DNA of 64,000 nt from Amphibalanus amphitrite (taxonomy: Eukaryota > Arthropoda > Thecostraca > Balanomorpha > Balanidae), in contig NW_024882307.1 in the NCBI RefSeq assembly GCF_019059575.1, positions 186,001 through 250,000 on the forward strand, read 5' to 3'. A model generated the notes under the pieces. That model was given only the letters and a program-made list of their open reading frames with translations, was not told the origin of the DNA and did not search any database. Positions within the stretch are counted from its first letter, which is position 1, and each line of letters starts with the position of its first letter. Below are positions 1 through 11,882 of this stretch, in pieces. A program made the position numbers and the translations under genes.

Positions 1-164
1 TCGTTCTCTGTCGCACTGTTCTGAGCGGGGGTGTCCCGCGTCGAACTCAGCCATCTATACTGTTTGAACTGTGCCATTTATAATTTGGTTGTGCTGTTTC
101 GAAATAGGTCATCCTGTGTTTTACTGGGTCGTTCTGGGTCAAGCTGTACCCGATACTGCAATCG

Positions 165-335
165 GAGATGGAATCGAGACGAGACTGAGACTGGACAGAA
201 ACGGTCACAGACGGACAGAGATGGACAGAGACGAAGCGGTGGAGGAGGCGGAACAGAGACGGAGAGGAGACGGTCAGAGACGGAGAGGGAGACGGAGACG
301 GAATTGAGAGGGAGGAGGGACGGAGACATAAAATA
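165..335. repeat. Degenerate GAGACGG-type purine-rich repeat
   Basis: The plus strand is almost all G and A, in irregular copies of GAGACGG, GGACAGAGA and GGAGAGG. The reading frames across it have low-complexity Arg/Glu/Thr content, as expected of a simple repeat. Confidence 0.6.
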
Positions 336-1900
336 TAAACCAGACGAAGGGATGAGAGAAAGCTTAGATGAACTACTGAATAAGAATCCATAAATGAGAC
401 TCAGCCAGCTGGTCCGGATGAGTTTGCTCTCCGCAGCCGCGCTGATCTGAGACGCCTCGGAGGCGGAGAGCGTCGGCCTCTGCCCCGGGCCGACGCCGAC
501 CCGCCGGTTAGTCGGTTAGTTGGACATGGGGCCGGCGGGTCACCGGGAGCCGATGGGCCGGCTGACGGGGCAGATTTGCCGTGCGGATTAGTCCCACAGC
601 TGACTGCATGACTGGATTGTTCAGCCACTCAGCGATGTTCGTGTGATAACAAAGGCCGTGTTAAAAAGTGAGCCGACATTATCTGATGAGGTTTTGTGAC
701 CAGATTAGAAGGCAGCGGTGGCGAGGCGCATCAGGGTGTCTAAGGATCGGCGTCAATTGTTACCCGTTCGGAGTTGGCCAACGTTGTTGCTCTTCGTTGG
801 AACAATGCAGAAAACTGAGCGCTGGTGATATAAGTCTTCGTATGACGTTCCTGATTTGACATGGCACGATCAATAATAGCCGAACTGTCAAAAGCAAACA
901 AACAGTTAACAGTAAAACAGTGCCTGGGTATCCTGAGTTTTTATTGTTGTAGACAATGAACGCCAATTTCGTATGTCTGCTAAATTCTTCTGTAAATCAT
1001 ATCGTCACCGATCAAAATAACAATCTAACAGTGCAGTAACCTTCGGTATCGTGTAATCAGGATCACCTCATGTAACGGTTTGATACGATTTAGAATGTTC
1101 TTCAACCATTCGTTGAGCATAGTGAAAGCGCTAAAAAGAAAAAATAACCTCGTCTTTGATATTAATGTTCGTTAATCACTATCAAAAAGCTGCATGTTCT
1201 GTAGCAGCTTGTGGCTATCATACGAAGGCATCTGCTTTATGCAAGGTCTGATACATCACCATCCCAATAACAGTATCACAATGTACGCCGTGACGTACGG
1301 TCAGCGTGACAAACATGCTGTCACATGGACACCGTGACGGTGGACGGAATTCAAGGCGCCACCATCTCGCCGTCACGAATTGTTGTCACGCGTCACAGCC
1401 GTGAGCTTCACACGAGGCGTCACGATGAGGGTGACATCGGACGACCGCTGCAACATTGCAGGCACGACGGCGATCATCGGCGGGGTTCGGCCGACGTCGT
1501 GCGGAGGTGACCGGCGAGGCGGTGAACCTTGTGTCTGTCCGGAGGGTGGGAAGAGGGGTGAACAAATAGGGGGAGGGCTGAAGGGTGTGGGAGCCGGGAG
1601 GTGACGGTGTAAATACAAAGGAAGGAGACGGAAGGGTCGGTTCGATGGGGAATGGAACATTGGTGGGTGTGGCTGTAGTGAAGATAACGGAATGCGTTGC
1701 GCTATACGAATAATTGGGGAGAAAGACGGACAGTGTGAGAGGAATGGATGGAAGGGTTGGGATAAGTGAGAAAAATGACGTGTACAAGAGAAAAGGTGCC
1801 TGCAGTCAGAAGAGAGGAGAGGCGCTGCAGTTACACGGGTCAGAGCTGTGTGACTGCACGGGCCGCTGCTGCCGAGAGTGTGACGCTCGGCCGCACGGCC

Positions 1901-1947
1901 CTCTCCTCTCCCTCTCCCTCTCCCTCTCCCTCTCCCCTCCCCTCCCC
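1901..1947. repeat. CTCCCT microsatellite
   Basis: Pyrimidine-rich run made of CTCCCT hexamers that grades into CCCCT. The same hexamer forms a longer run at 33070-33240. Confidence 0.8.
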
Positions 1948-4900
1948 AACTGGCAGGTCACTGCATTCCACGTGCTGCGACACACGCAAAACGGGTACAC
2001 TTCCTCTACTTGGGTTCACTGTCCTACTGAAGAATAAATGGGCATTCATTCAAGCTTCAACAGTAAAGAAGTTTGTGCCAAATAATGCTCAGTTGCTGAA
2101 TTCAGCTGAAATGTCCTTTTTCTTTACTCACCATATTCAGTTACAGAGAGAATGCATATGCGATTGCTTGTTGCACCATTTCTACACCATCGGATTCGTT
2201 TTGAATGCTGTATCTAATTCCTACCGACATGCGTGCTGGATTCGATCACGGACGAATGATCCGGTGTGACCCGAACGTGCCGGTATGCGGCCATCCCGGC
2301 ACCGTCTCCTCCCGGATCTCGATCGCATCTGACCCTGTTTCTCGGCCACAAAAAGCTCAAGTCCACGGTTTTTGCCCATCGGCTAAAAAGTGACAACTTT
2401 GCTCCGGTCTCTTCTTTCGTCTCTCTGCGCAGAGCGAATGAGCCTCAGTCCACGCTGCTGGTGTGCTCGTCCATCCAGCTCACTATAGCTCAATCCAGGA
2501 TGGAACCCAGTTGAGTTTAACTCCGAATGAGTGACTTGAGCAACACAATGGCAATTTTTGTCGATAGAAACTCCGTTTAGTGCGGTTGAATGAGCTAAAA
2601 CAGTGTGAAAAATGGGATTAGAGGCAATTTTGTCATAAAAATACGACAAGCATTAGTTGTTACTGATTGGGCTAACAGTGCTGTGTGTTGTAGCACAAGT
2701 CATGGTTTTCGCCGATTTCTTGTAAATGATAACCAAACGAGCTATGCTACGCGTATGTACAACGCAACTCACTATGTGCGATCGCCGCTCCGGTGGCCCC
2801 ATGTAAGAAATCGCAATGCACCATTCATGATAGAAGAAAATTATCTTGCTCGAAACACTGCATTTGAATGGCCCTACCGTCTATACTCGGCTGGCGGCTG
2901 TTTAAAGACGATTATGACCGTTTCACCGTTTGGTACTTACGAGCTGAATTTCTCCCGTTACTGGTCAGCCTTTCTACTAGTCGATATATTACAGAGTGTA
3001 TGATTTATCTCAGGTGATCGCGACCCTCTTCATCAATATGAAGTGGAGAAGCGGTACTGGCAAAAAGTGCCCCGTCATGGACGCGCCGGACGCAGGAATG
3101 TTTGACACAGAGGCGTCACGTGCGCCTAAGACGAGACCTGTACGAGTATACTGGATCCATATCAGACCAGTTTTTGAAATGGGTGACCAAGTTCTCTGCT
3201 AGGCATGGGATGGAAAGAATGGCGTTTTTCATGTCTAAATTAACTTCTTTTATTTATCTATATTTTCCCTGTAATGCACTTTTGGATCCAAAGGGGGGAG
3301 GGCAATTGGGGATGACCCTCCCCGCAACGTCCGAAATCGATGAAAGCTCGTCGTATTTCTAGTTGAGAAGAAAACAAAACAATCTTCAAAAACTTGGCTG
3401 TCGATTGCACAGTAGCGCAAGAAAGAGTGGGATCTAATAAGTTTTTGGTGTGAACCTTTTCACTCAATGGGGGGACCTACTGTCTGAAATCTTATACCGT
3501 CAGTGATTGTAGTGTGTGAGATCTGATGACGTCACTGATTGTAGTGTGTCGGTTCGCTGCCTCTGTCTGTTAGTCGGCTCAGGCTGACCTAGAAGGCGAC
3601 CGGGCTCCGTCGACGGCCGGCTGCTCCTCCCACCCGGGCACCGTTAGCGGCGACTCTGCATACGCTCTCAGTCAAATCGGCCGGTGACTCACGCCGAGTC
3701 CGGTGAGAGTCGACTCGGCTGAGTCGAGGACTGAGAACAGTTATCGCCAACAGCCAGGAACCGACGGACAGCGGCCATCGACAACGGTTATCCAATCATG
3801 GAGGCAGTTCCTAATGACAGCCTCGAAAGGACTGAGGCGGTGTCTGAGCTGAAAGGTTATTTGAATGTTTTTTTTTAAATGAAACACCTCCCAAAACAAC
3901 ATTTTTGTGTAAACAGCTCAAAAATGAATCCTCGCTTTTGTTTCTACAGAAAACATTTCACTTTTCCTGATAACAATTCATGTTATAACTACAAGAATAC
4001 ACTCGAATTCGATCACGAACATATCAACTCGTGCCTTTCTCGCGCCGATTAGGGGAGGGTTAATTTTATATTACCCCAGAAATATTAGCCTCGCAATATA
4101 AGCATTTTTTCTAATCGCGCTTTAAAGTCTGGCACATAAAGGACGAAGCTCCATCATAAGGTATTTAGCAGTTTTGATCGCTGACATGAGTAAGATGTCA
4201 TGAATAAAGTGTCGCTGATATTTTTTTTTTTATTGTCGCGTCCCATGCCATTAGGCGACCAACGTTAGGAGAGGGGCAACATGTGCCTACCCAGTTGTGC
4301 AGCCGCTGGGCCATTATTTAGGCTGTTTCCGGAACGCTGCTCAAAGTTCCTTTGCTAAAGCGCAGGAGCTATCCTCGACCTCAAAGTTCGTCACGAAAAC
4401 TTGTATTCGGCACACCTGGCGAACTGACTTACTAAGCATTGCCCCGAACTTCATTTCTCCTACTAAGTCTACTCCGCAAACCCCCCACTCCCTCCACAAC
4501 AGCCTCCTCGCTCCATCGTTCACTGTGACCGCTCCGGCTGTGACCAGAGCGCCGCCGCCCGCTCCCGAACGGACGCAGCGGCGAGCGGGCCGAGTGGCCA
4601 CGCTGACCCATATCGAACGCCGAATCGGGCCGCCGGTAACGGTGAGCCGAACCGCAGGCCGGCCACGTGCCGCGGGCTCCACGGGCCGGGCCGAGGCGCG
4701 CGCCGAGGGCCGCCTCCGAGCTTATTCCCAGCCGCATGGAGATTAGATCGCCGGCCGAGTTTGATTGTCGGGGATGTGATTTATGTGGCTTGTTGGTGGG
4801 GGTTCATCGTAAAGATTATCCAACTGCTTGGGCGTTGTTAGGCTGGTCGTGTGTTCTTCCTAGCTTGCTCGAGCTCTTTGACACTGTTCGAGGCTGTTCG

Positions 4901-5013
4901 AAGCTGTTCGTTTTACAGTCATATCGGTATACGGCTCATTAATTAACAGTGTTACAGGTACTCATGTGGTAAAAGCCTGCATTCGTCACCTGAGCTGAGG
5001 TTTACGTGGACTT

Positions 5014-7775
5014 TTCTTGTATTCTTGTATTCTTGTATTGCATAATATCACCAACAGGCATGATCCCTATGATAGGTGAAGTCAAAAGATAAAATACGAA
5101 AAAAAACATGCACAATAAACTATCATAATAAAAACAGTATTCTCATGTACATTGCCCTAGAGTCTCACGGATCCGGTATAGAGGACGAGGCGCCTCTTGA
5201 TGCTTCCAACAGGATCACATAACACATCAGTTTGAGGCTGGGCTTCCAGAAATTTGTTGGTGGCACGAGGACAGCGCGTAAACAGGCCATTTGCAATGCA
5301 GTTCACTCGCCCACGCGGCACATGGAACAATGTCGACACAGCGCTGCGTGTCGCTCTGAGCGGAGCGTGTAACGAGAACGACCGTAGAAGATGAGAGGAT
5401 GACACCGAACCTTTGAATACCTTGCACAAAAATATAATGTCACTCTCAATGCGCCTGGCATGTAGCGATCTCACGTCGAACAGCTTCAGCAGGTAATGAT
5501 ATTCAATCGAGTCATGGTGAACGTTCGTCATGTTTGCCAGCCAAATCAAAAACTTGTGTTGGACACGTTCCAAACGCACGAGATGACACTTGGAAGCACC
5601 GGCCCAAACTACAGAACAGTACTCTAGGATGGCCCTAACATTTGCATTGAATGCCGCGAACACTGCTCTCCTGTCCAGTTTGCACCGCGGAGAGGTCGCC
5701 TGGAGGCTCCGCATGAGTAGCCCTAGTGCCCGATTGGCCTTTGAAACAATCACATTTGTATGGTCTGCAAAAGTAAGTTTTCGGTCAAGTACCACACCCA
5801 AATCACGAATCGAAGTCACTTCCTGCAGAGTGCTACCACTGATTTGATGCACAGATGGATATATGTCTTTTTTGAGCGTGATTTTAAAAGTTTTACACTT
5901 CGAGGGATTCAGCTTGAGCCCCCAGACCGCCGCCCATTCCGTTACAGCATCAACATCGTTCTGGAGCCTTTGTACATCATCGTGATTTCTAACTTTCTGA
6001 AAAATCTTCAAATCATCGGCAAACATCAAGCAATCTGTCTTGACGACAGATGGCAGGTCGTTCACAAGGAGCGAAAAAAGCATCGGACTGAGCAAACCGC
6101 CCTCCGGCGTTCCTGAGACGACTGGGGCCCACTCTGACACCTTGCCGTTTAAAACAACTCGTTGCTTCCGCCTTCCTAAATATGACGACAGCCACTTCAG
6201 AGCCAACCCTCTCACACCATACATGTGTTCCAGTTTGTACAGTAAAAGACGATGGTTAACGCTCTGGAATGCACTTGAAAAATCTGTGTATACCGCATCA
6301 AGTTGGACACCCTCAGATATTGCGTCATATCCACTGGACAGAAAGGTAGCCAGATTTGTGGCGCAAGATCGGCCCGGCATAAAGCCATGCTGATAGGACG
6401 AAAGTAGTGGCTGAACATGATGCATGAGTTGCTGACCGACTACCTTTTCGAAGATTTTGGCACAAATTGGGAGAAGTGATACTGAACGATAATTTTCGGG
6501 TGAACTGCGAGAACCTTTTTTGAATATCGGAACAATGTTTGCCTCAGCCCACTGTTCAGGGAAAATACCGGAAGACAGAGAACACGAGAAAATTTTACAT
6601 AGGGGGACAGCAAGCTCGTCGGAGCACTCACGCAGTAGGCGGGCACTCAGGCCATCTGGGCCACATGCTTTACCTACTGGGACGTTTCTCAGGAGATCGC
6701 GCACCGTCTCCATCGAGACGTTGAAGGACATGATATTGTCCTGACTGGCCTGCGAGATGACTGGAAAATGGGTGATGCGTGGGTTGGAAAACTTTTTTGA
6801 AAAGGTAGAGTTTAGAAGGTTGGCTCTGCCTACGTCATCCGCGACCTTCACGCCATGGTCATCTAACACTGCCATGCCCCTGTTCTGCCTGAAACACTTC
6901 AAAAATGTCCAAAAACGCTTCGGGTTAGTCGCAAAGTCTCGAACAAGACTAGACAGATATCGGTCATGTCCATCACCAGACAGTCTCTTAAATTCCGATC
7001 GCTTCCTGACAAAATCTTCTTTGATCTGAACATCACCCGGGTGACGTTTGAGTCTCTCAAACGCAGCCTGCTTGAGTTTGAGAGCTCGCCTGACACCAGC
7101 ATCAAACCAGGGTGGAAATCGCTTTTTCATCGTGACAGTAGGGATGAAATCGCGTACGGCACCATCGACAATCGTATAAAACAAGGACACGGCTTCATCC
7201 GGATGCATACCATCTAACATTGACCACGGTACTGCTCTAAGCGCTTGTCTAAGTCCGTCAAAATCGGCTCGACGGTAACAGAGTGCAGTGGTGCGCGTAG
7301 CCAGAACAGCCGGCATGTGACTACACATAAACGAGATGATCACCTCGTCGTGGTCTGAGGCCAGAGAACTTGGCCTGGGCACCGCACAGACCTCTGACAG
7401 TCCACGAGCCAGCACAAGATCCAATGCGTTGTTAACCCTGGTCGCTGACGTCACATATTGTTTCAGCCCTAGCAGATCGCACTGGTCAACAAATTTGCAC
7501 GCTCTCGCTGAATTACGTGTCAGCACTGGCCGACCGTCCCCACCCGGCGACGGCTCCCACTGAACCTCCGGCAGATTGAAGTCGCCCAGCAGCAGGAGCG
7601 GCCTGGTGCCGGGGAGTGACGTCATACAGTCGAACAGTTTATCCAACGAGGCGTCATCAGTGGGCGGCCGGTAGCACACAGCCACCATTAGGTTCGGACG
7701 GCCGAGCTGCAGGACTAGTGTCTCGGATCCATGGTGTGAAGTGTGAAGGTGCTCCAGCCTCTGAAGCCGATGCCT
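5014..7775 (-). mobile_element. 5'-truncated non-LTR retrotransposon (Jockey/CR1-like LINE)
   Basis: On the minus strand the order is the C-terminal part of an apurinic-type endonuclease, then reverse transcriptase, a short 3' UTR, and three copies of an 8-bp tail unit (ATACAAGA) at about 5014-5039. The endonuclease lacks its first part with the Asn and Glu catalytic motifs; coding similarity stops near 7775 and an in-frame stop lies just beyond. This is the usual 5' truncation of LINEs. The octamer tail recalls CR1-group elements, but I cannot fix the clade. I saw no clear target-site duplication. The remaining frame is unbroken, which suggests a fairly recent insertion. Confidence 0.85.
5157..7688 (-). 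CDS. LINE endonuclease (partial)-reverse transcriptase polyprotein
   Basis: The 843-codon frame would make the protein that nicks target DNA and copies the LINE RNA into the break. Residues 1-125 are the C-terminal half of the endonuclease: YRPP at 6-9, LLGDFNLPEV at about 33-42 and SDHDEV at about 111-116, each typical of the fold. The reverse transcriptase covers about 320-620, with GPDGLSAR, YTDFSSAF (first catalytic Asp), the HGFMPGRS loop and the catalytic FADD at about 556-559. The last 200 residues are the cysteine/histidine-poor C-terminal region seen in Jockey/CR1 relatives. The ATG at 7688 is only the first one available. The frame is open upstream for about 100 bases and still looks like endonuclease, so the true start is lost. 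The copy cannot be autonomous. Confidence 0.85.
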   Translation of the reverse strand: MVAVCYRPPTDDASLDKLFDCMTSLPGTRPLLLLGDFNLPEVQWEPSPGGDGRPVLTRNSARACKFVDQCDLLGLKQYVTSATRVNNALDLVLARGLSEVCAVPRPSSLASDHDEVIISFMCSHMPAVLATRTTALCYRRADFDGLRQALRAVPWSMLDGMHPDEAVSLFYTIVDGAVRDFIPTVTMKKRFPPWFDAGVRRALKLKQAAFERLKRHPGDVQIKEDFVRKRSEFKRLSGDGHDRYLSSLVRDFATNPKRFWTFLKCFRQNRGMAVLDDHGVKVADDVGRANLLNSTFSKKFSNPRITHFPVISQASQDNIMSFNVSMETVRDLLRNVPVGKACGPDGLSARLLRECSDELAVPLCKIFSCSLSSGIFPEQWAEANIVPIFKKGSRSSPENYRSVSLLPICAKIFEKVVGQQLMHHVQPLLSSYQHGFMPGRSCATNLATFLSSGYDAISEGVQLDAVYTDFSSAFQSVNHRLLLYKLEHMYGVRGLALKWLSSYLGRRKQRVVLNGKVSEWAPVVSGTPEGGLLSPMLFSLLVNDLPSVVKTDCLMFADDLKIFQKVRNHDDVQRLQNDVDAVTEWAAVWGLKLNPSKCKTFKITLKKDIYPSVHQISGSTLQEVTSIRDLGVVLDRKLTFADHTNVIVSKANRALGLLMRSLQATSPRCKLDRRAVFAAFNANVRAILEYCSVVWAGASKCHLVRLERVQHKFLIWLANMTNVHHDSIEYHYLLKLFDVRSLHARRIESDIIFLCKVFKGSVSSSHLLRSFSLHAPLRATRSAVSTLFHVPRGRVNCIANGLFTRCPRATNKFLEAQPQTDVLCDPVGSIKRRLVLYTGSVRL

Positions 7776-8106
7776 GAGGTAACTGCAGCATCAGACCGGG
7801 GTATGGGTGGGTCGCTAATCGTATGCTACTGCGTTCTCGGCATCGGCCGCGCCTCTCACGGCACAATAAGAAACACGGGTTCACAAAGATGTGACCTGCT
7901 TTGTGACAGGCCCGGAGACGCCTGACGGAATATTCAGATAAAGCGGGACTCGACGCTCCTATAACCTCAAAGGCTCGCGTGAATGTGTTGAGGCTGATTC
8001 AGCCGTGTATTTGATTCATCAGTTATGTGGAATAAGGTGGACGCCAAATTTATTTGTCCCGAATTAGCCCAGAAGCAAAACTTTAACCATGCCCTTACCA
8101 CCCCTG

Positions 8107-8276
8107 TCTCTTCTCTTTTCCTCTTCTCCTTCCTACTCCTTCTCCTTCCCCTCCTCCTCCTCTTCCTCCTCGTCCTCCTCCTCCTCCTCCTCCTCCTCCT
8201 CCTCCTCCTCCTCCTCCTCCTCCTCCTCCTCCTCCTCCTCCTCCTCCTCTTGCTTTTCTTCCTCTTTCCTTCCACA
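8107..8276. repeat. TCC/CTC trinucleotide microsatellite
   Basis: An impure CTTCC/CTCC start leads into about 80 bases of pure TCC repeats around 8170-8250. The poly-Leu, poly-Ser, poly-Arg and poly-Gly frames here are artefacts of the repeat. Confidence 0.95.
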
Positions 8277-8488
8277 ATCTTACTCTTCCATCAGATCTGA
8301 TGATCGGACTGACCCAGGTTACTAAACACACCCTGTACCGAAGTACGGCGCGGCGCTCCTCCCGATCGGGCCCCTCGGCCACCGCTGCACTCTCGGCCGG
8401 CGCCGAATGGGGTCAGCTGTGTCCAACAGAGAGATGGGGCGACGCACCAGGAAGAAAGATGGAGCGCCAACAGGGAGCGGGCCATAAA

Positions 8489-8690
<202 letters not shown>

Positions 8691-10544
8691 GATGCTGCTA
8701 GCTTAGCTGTCCTTAGGAATTCAGTGCGTGACGATGCTGGCGATGCTACTATTTAGGACAACATAGACGTATGATTGCTGGCATAGAGATCTTATGTGAT
8801 ATTTTATCTCTATGATTGCTGGTACTTACCGGCAGAGTCAAATAAAATATCTACCAATGTTTTGAAGCACGGGAAGATAAAGAGAACAATGTCCTTTGAG
8901 TCTGGTGTTGATCACCCATCGGAAACAGAACGTCACGTGGCCTACAAAAGCTCTTTGTGAGGAGATTTCAGATAGTGCCATCCTCATTTAATCAGGTCTA
9001 CGCACTCTGCGCTGCCTGGTGCGAGGCGGCGCGTGGAGTCACGTGATTGTGATGATTGAGTGCGTCTGCAACCGAGTGTGGTCAGCGGTGACCTCTGGTG
9101 ACCTGTAAGCAGCGGTCCGCTGGTCACTGTATCTGGCCTGCAAACACAGGACGCTCCAGGGAGGAACGGAGGAAAGGTTCCCGCATCGGTCATCTCCCCT
9201 CCCCAGGCTGACCCTTTCCTCGCCGATAGCATTGTCCCCTGATCAGAGGAAGGTGCGCAGTCGGGGCGGACCCTGAGGAATGTGCCACAGTTCCGACAGT
9301 GCGGCGCGTTCGTCGACGCTGCGTCACTGTTTGCGCGCCGAGAGGACGAGGTGCGTGTGCGTTTCCGGGCCGAGCCGGACGCTTGGTGGCGGTGTCGAGC
9401 GCTTACGAAATCGTTGCCGCATCCACTGTTAGAGGAGAAAAGATGAAAGTTGTTTCCGAATGTGAGCGCGGTTCATGTGTGGCCAGGAGGGCAAGATGGC
9501 GGAATTGTTAACGTCGGCCCCGGTCAGAAATATCCGTTTGTCTTCCCGGAAGCTGCTGTATGTATTCACCTGTTTTTTTGTGTGCTGCAATGTGCTGCCA
9601 GAGCCGGCACCTAAATGCAGATTTAAATAGCTCAATGGATAGCCTGTTTTGTAAAAGTTAAAAAGCAATTGTTATCCTTATTCGCTATTCATCAGGATAT
9701 GACCATTTTTTGTCACGGATATGCAATACGAGCCACGAGGACCTATATCTGGACAGAATGTCAAACCTCGTATGAAATAGCATTTCACTGAAAGCTAATT
9801 CCCTTCCTGAAACTGCCAGAGCGTTGTTGACATCATCACGGCTTTGAAAGATAACCGGACGATAGTGCCAGTCATTGTTGTGATTTGTTCAGTAAAAGTG
9901 TCTCGGGACGTGAACGCCAACATTTTGCCTGTCATTTCAAGTGTCATCAAGTTTGCTGACGTAAGACCACATTGGAAGCGTGAATTGATGGTCAATAGTA
10001 TCGAAAGTACAGACATGTTTAGCGTACTTATGGCCAATAAACGTTTGTTTGTGCACCGTCCTAAGTTTGCAGTGCTAGCTTCTATAGCTCAGCATCTCAC
10101 AGAGACACTCGTTTTGTTCAGAGGTAGTGCTTTTGGATTAGAGGTAATATTTGAACAGGATCCATCTGTTTGTTTGTTTGTTTGTCCGCCACGTCGTGTA
10201 GTGGGTTCAATTTAGCCGGCCTACAGGGCAGACGGTATATCGTAGGGGGTTGAAATTTGCACACCTTCTAGGTGACAGAGCGGGTCAGTGCCTTTTCTAG
10301 GTTCCGACTCGCTGGGGTGCACGGTTCGCGCGTGGGACGCGCTGGAAGAGCGCCAATGAAATTTTGATCGGTTCGTAGATCTTCATTGAGAGCCGGGGTC
10401 GACAAACTTTGTGAGCTAAATGCATGCCGATCGGTGGCGAGTGCCTCGCATTGGCGGATAGGCAAGTTTTTAATTTGAATAAAAAGTGGCGAGAGAATGT
10501 GTTGATTTTCGTTCGATGGGAACAGTTTGTGATACGAGTTTACA

Positions 10545-10745
10545 AATGCACCGCGTTTGCCGCAATGCGTCACATTGGTCACAACGCGCCATTTTTGCCG
10601 CAACTCGCACAGTTTTGTCAAATATGGTCCGATATGGGTGCAATTTGGTGCCAAGATGCATGCTCAAACAATAGGTACAGATGCGCCGCATTTGCCGCAA
10701 TGCGCCACATTTGCCACAAAGCGCCATTTCCGACAAAATTGAGTA
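10545..10745. repeat. Direct repeat of about 65 bp, two copies
   Basis: A GC-punctuated segment containing GTTTGCCGCAATGCG recurs about 134 bases later as ATTTGCCGCAATGCG with similar flanks on both sides (about 10543-10608 and 10677-10742). It looks like two diverged units of a minisatellite. No coding sense is apparent. Confidence 0.6.
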
Positions 10746-10799
10746 AGGGCAATGGAATGGCACGAATTATTCTGTGACCTGACATGACCCAGCGGTGTT

Positions 10800-11085
10800 G
10801 GTAGGGGTAGGGGTAGTGGTAGGGGTAGTGGTAGGGGTAGTGTAGTGGTAGGGGTAGGGGTAGTGGTAGTGGTAGGGGTAGTAGTAGGGGTAGGGGTAGT
10901 AGTAGGGGTAGTGGTAGGGGTAGGAGTATGGGTAGTAGTAGTGATAGGGGTAGGGGTAGATGTAGTGGTAGGGGTAGGGGTAGGGGTAGTGGTAAGGGTA
11001 GTGGTAGTGGTAGTGGTAGGGGTAGGGGTAGTGGTAGGGGTAGTGGTAGTGGTAGTGGTAGTGGTAAGGGTAGGGGTAGGTAGTA
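10800..11085. repeat. GGGGTA/GTGGTA hexanucleotide array
   Basis: About 285 bases of GGGGTA interspersed with GTGGTA and a few variants on the plus strand. It is related in composition to G-rich telomere-type repeats but is not the TTAGG or TTAGGG form. Four-G runs at regular spacing give strong G-quadruplex potential. The Leu-Pro and Val-Gly frames spanning it are repeat artefacts. Confidence 0.95.
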
Positions 11086-11882
11086 GTGGAGGCAAAAGTA
11101 GAATAGTGGCCCGTGCTGATCCCATCGGACAAGAGGTGACCTATGTGACCTGGCCTGACCCAAAGTGACCGGGGCTGACCCCTTGACCCCGTATCAGCCA
11201 AATTTCATCCAACAAAGCCCTCAGAACAGTTCTTTTTTAAATCTCTTCACATTTCCGTCGATATCTATGCTTCTAGACGACACATCGATTAGATGTGTCG
11301 TGTCGTAATATAGATAGATTAGATGTGTCGTAATATAGATAACTATAGTTATGATGTGGTAATAATTATAGAGATATTCACCAAGTTTGGATCATGGTGT
11401 GAAACTTTTTTAGTATTTTTATTGTTATTGGAATATGAAAGAATGATAGCATTTTGTCCATTACTCAAGGAGGCCGAACGATATCTACTTCATTTTCCGA
11501 AATCCTTTTGATTGGATTGCCATTGGTTGTTTTCTCGTTCAACGTTCTAACGTTTTACTCATCATTCTGCATATGACATATTGCATCACATTTTTTCATG
11601 TCCTCTAACCATCTCCAGAAAGTAGCACTGCTGATCGATCGCTACCATATCATTTCTTCCTTTTCCAGGTTTCTGAATTGATCCCACGTTTTTACTGTTC
11701 TGGCCTCATGTGATATGTTATGCTTGACACATCGTGTGATTTTCCACTGGAACGGGAATTCAATGACGTAAACCGAGTTTTCCGGGAAAGCTAAGAAACA
11801 TCGCTTGAAAAAGGTAGTGTGTGTATAGTAATGTTTTTTTTTCGTCTTGTAAATCTAGTCCGAATCTTTTCAATAGAATGAT

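Larger units (their letters stand above)
1..5013. other. Intergenic, no recognisable gene
   Basis: The open frames here are short, overlap on both strands and match no family I know. The stretch holds a purine-rich degenerate repeat (165-335), a cluster of GTGACG/CGTCAC words (1285-1440), a CTCCCT run (1901-1947), and a G-rich/C-rich imperfect hairpin near 3290-3335 that resembles the end hairpins of the TTAA elements further along. A GC-rich patch lies at about 4540-4750. Distant exons of an unseen gene cannot be excluded. Confidence 0.5.

Noticed and set aside
4297-4746. 149-codon frame on the plus strand
   Set aside because: Composition changes abruptly at the GC-rich patch, both strands are open, and no family resemblance is seen.
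8025-8382. Poly-Leu, poly-Ser, poly-Arg and poly-Gly frames
   Set aside because: Artefacts of the TCC microsatellite.
9795-10215. Overlapping 80-123 codon frames, one with hydrophobic stretches like a membrane protein
   Set aside because: No receptor motif, no splice sites, and equal openness of both strands.
10618-11201. Several frames of 107-181 codons rich in Leu-Pro, Thr-Pro, Tyr-Pro or Val-Gly
   Set aside because: All are readings of the GGGGTA/GTGGTA array in different frames.
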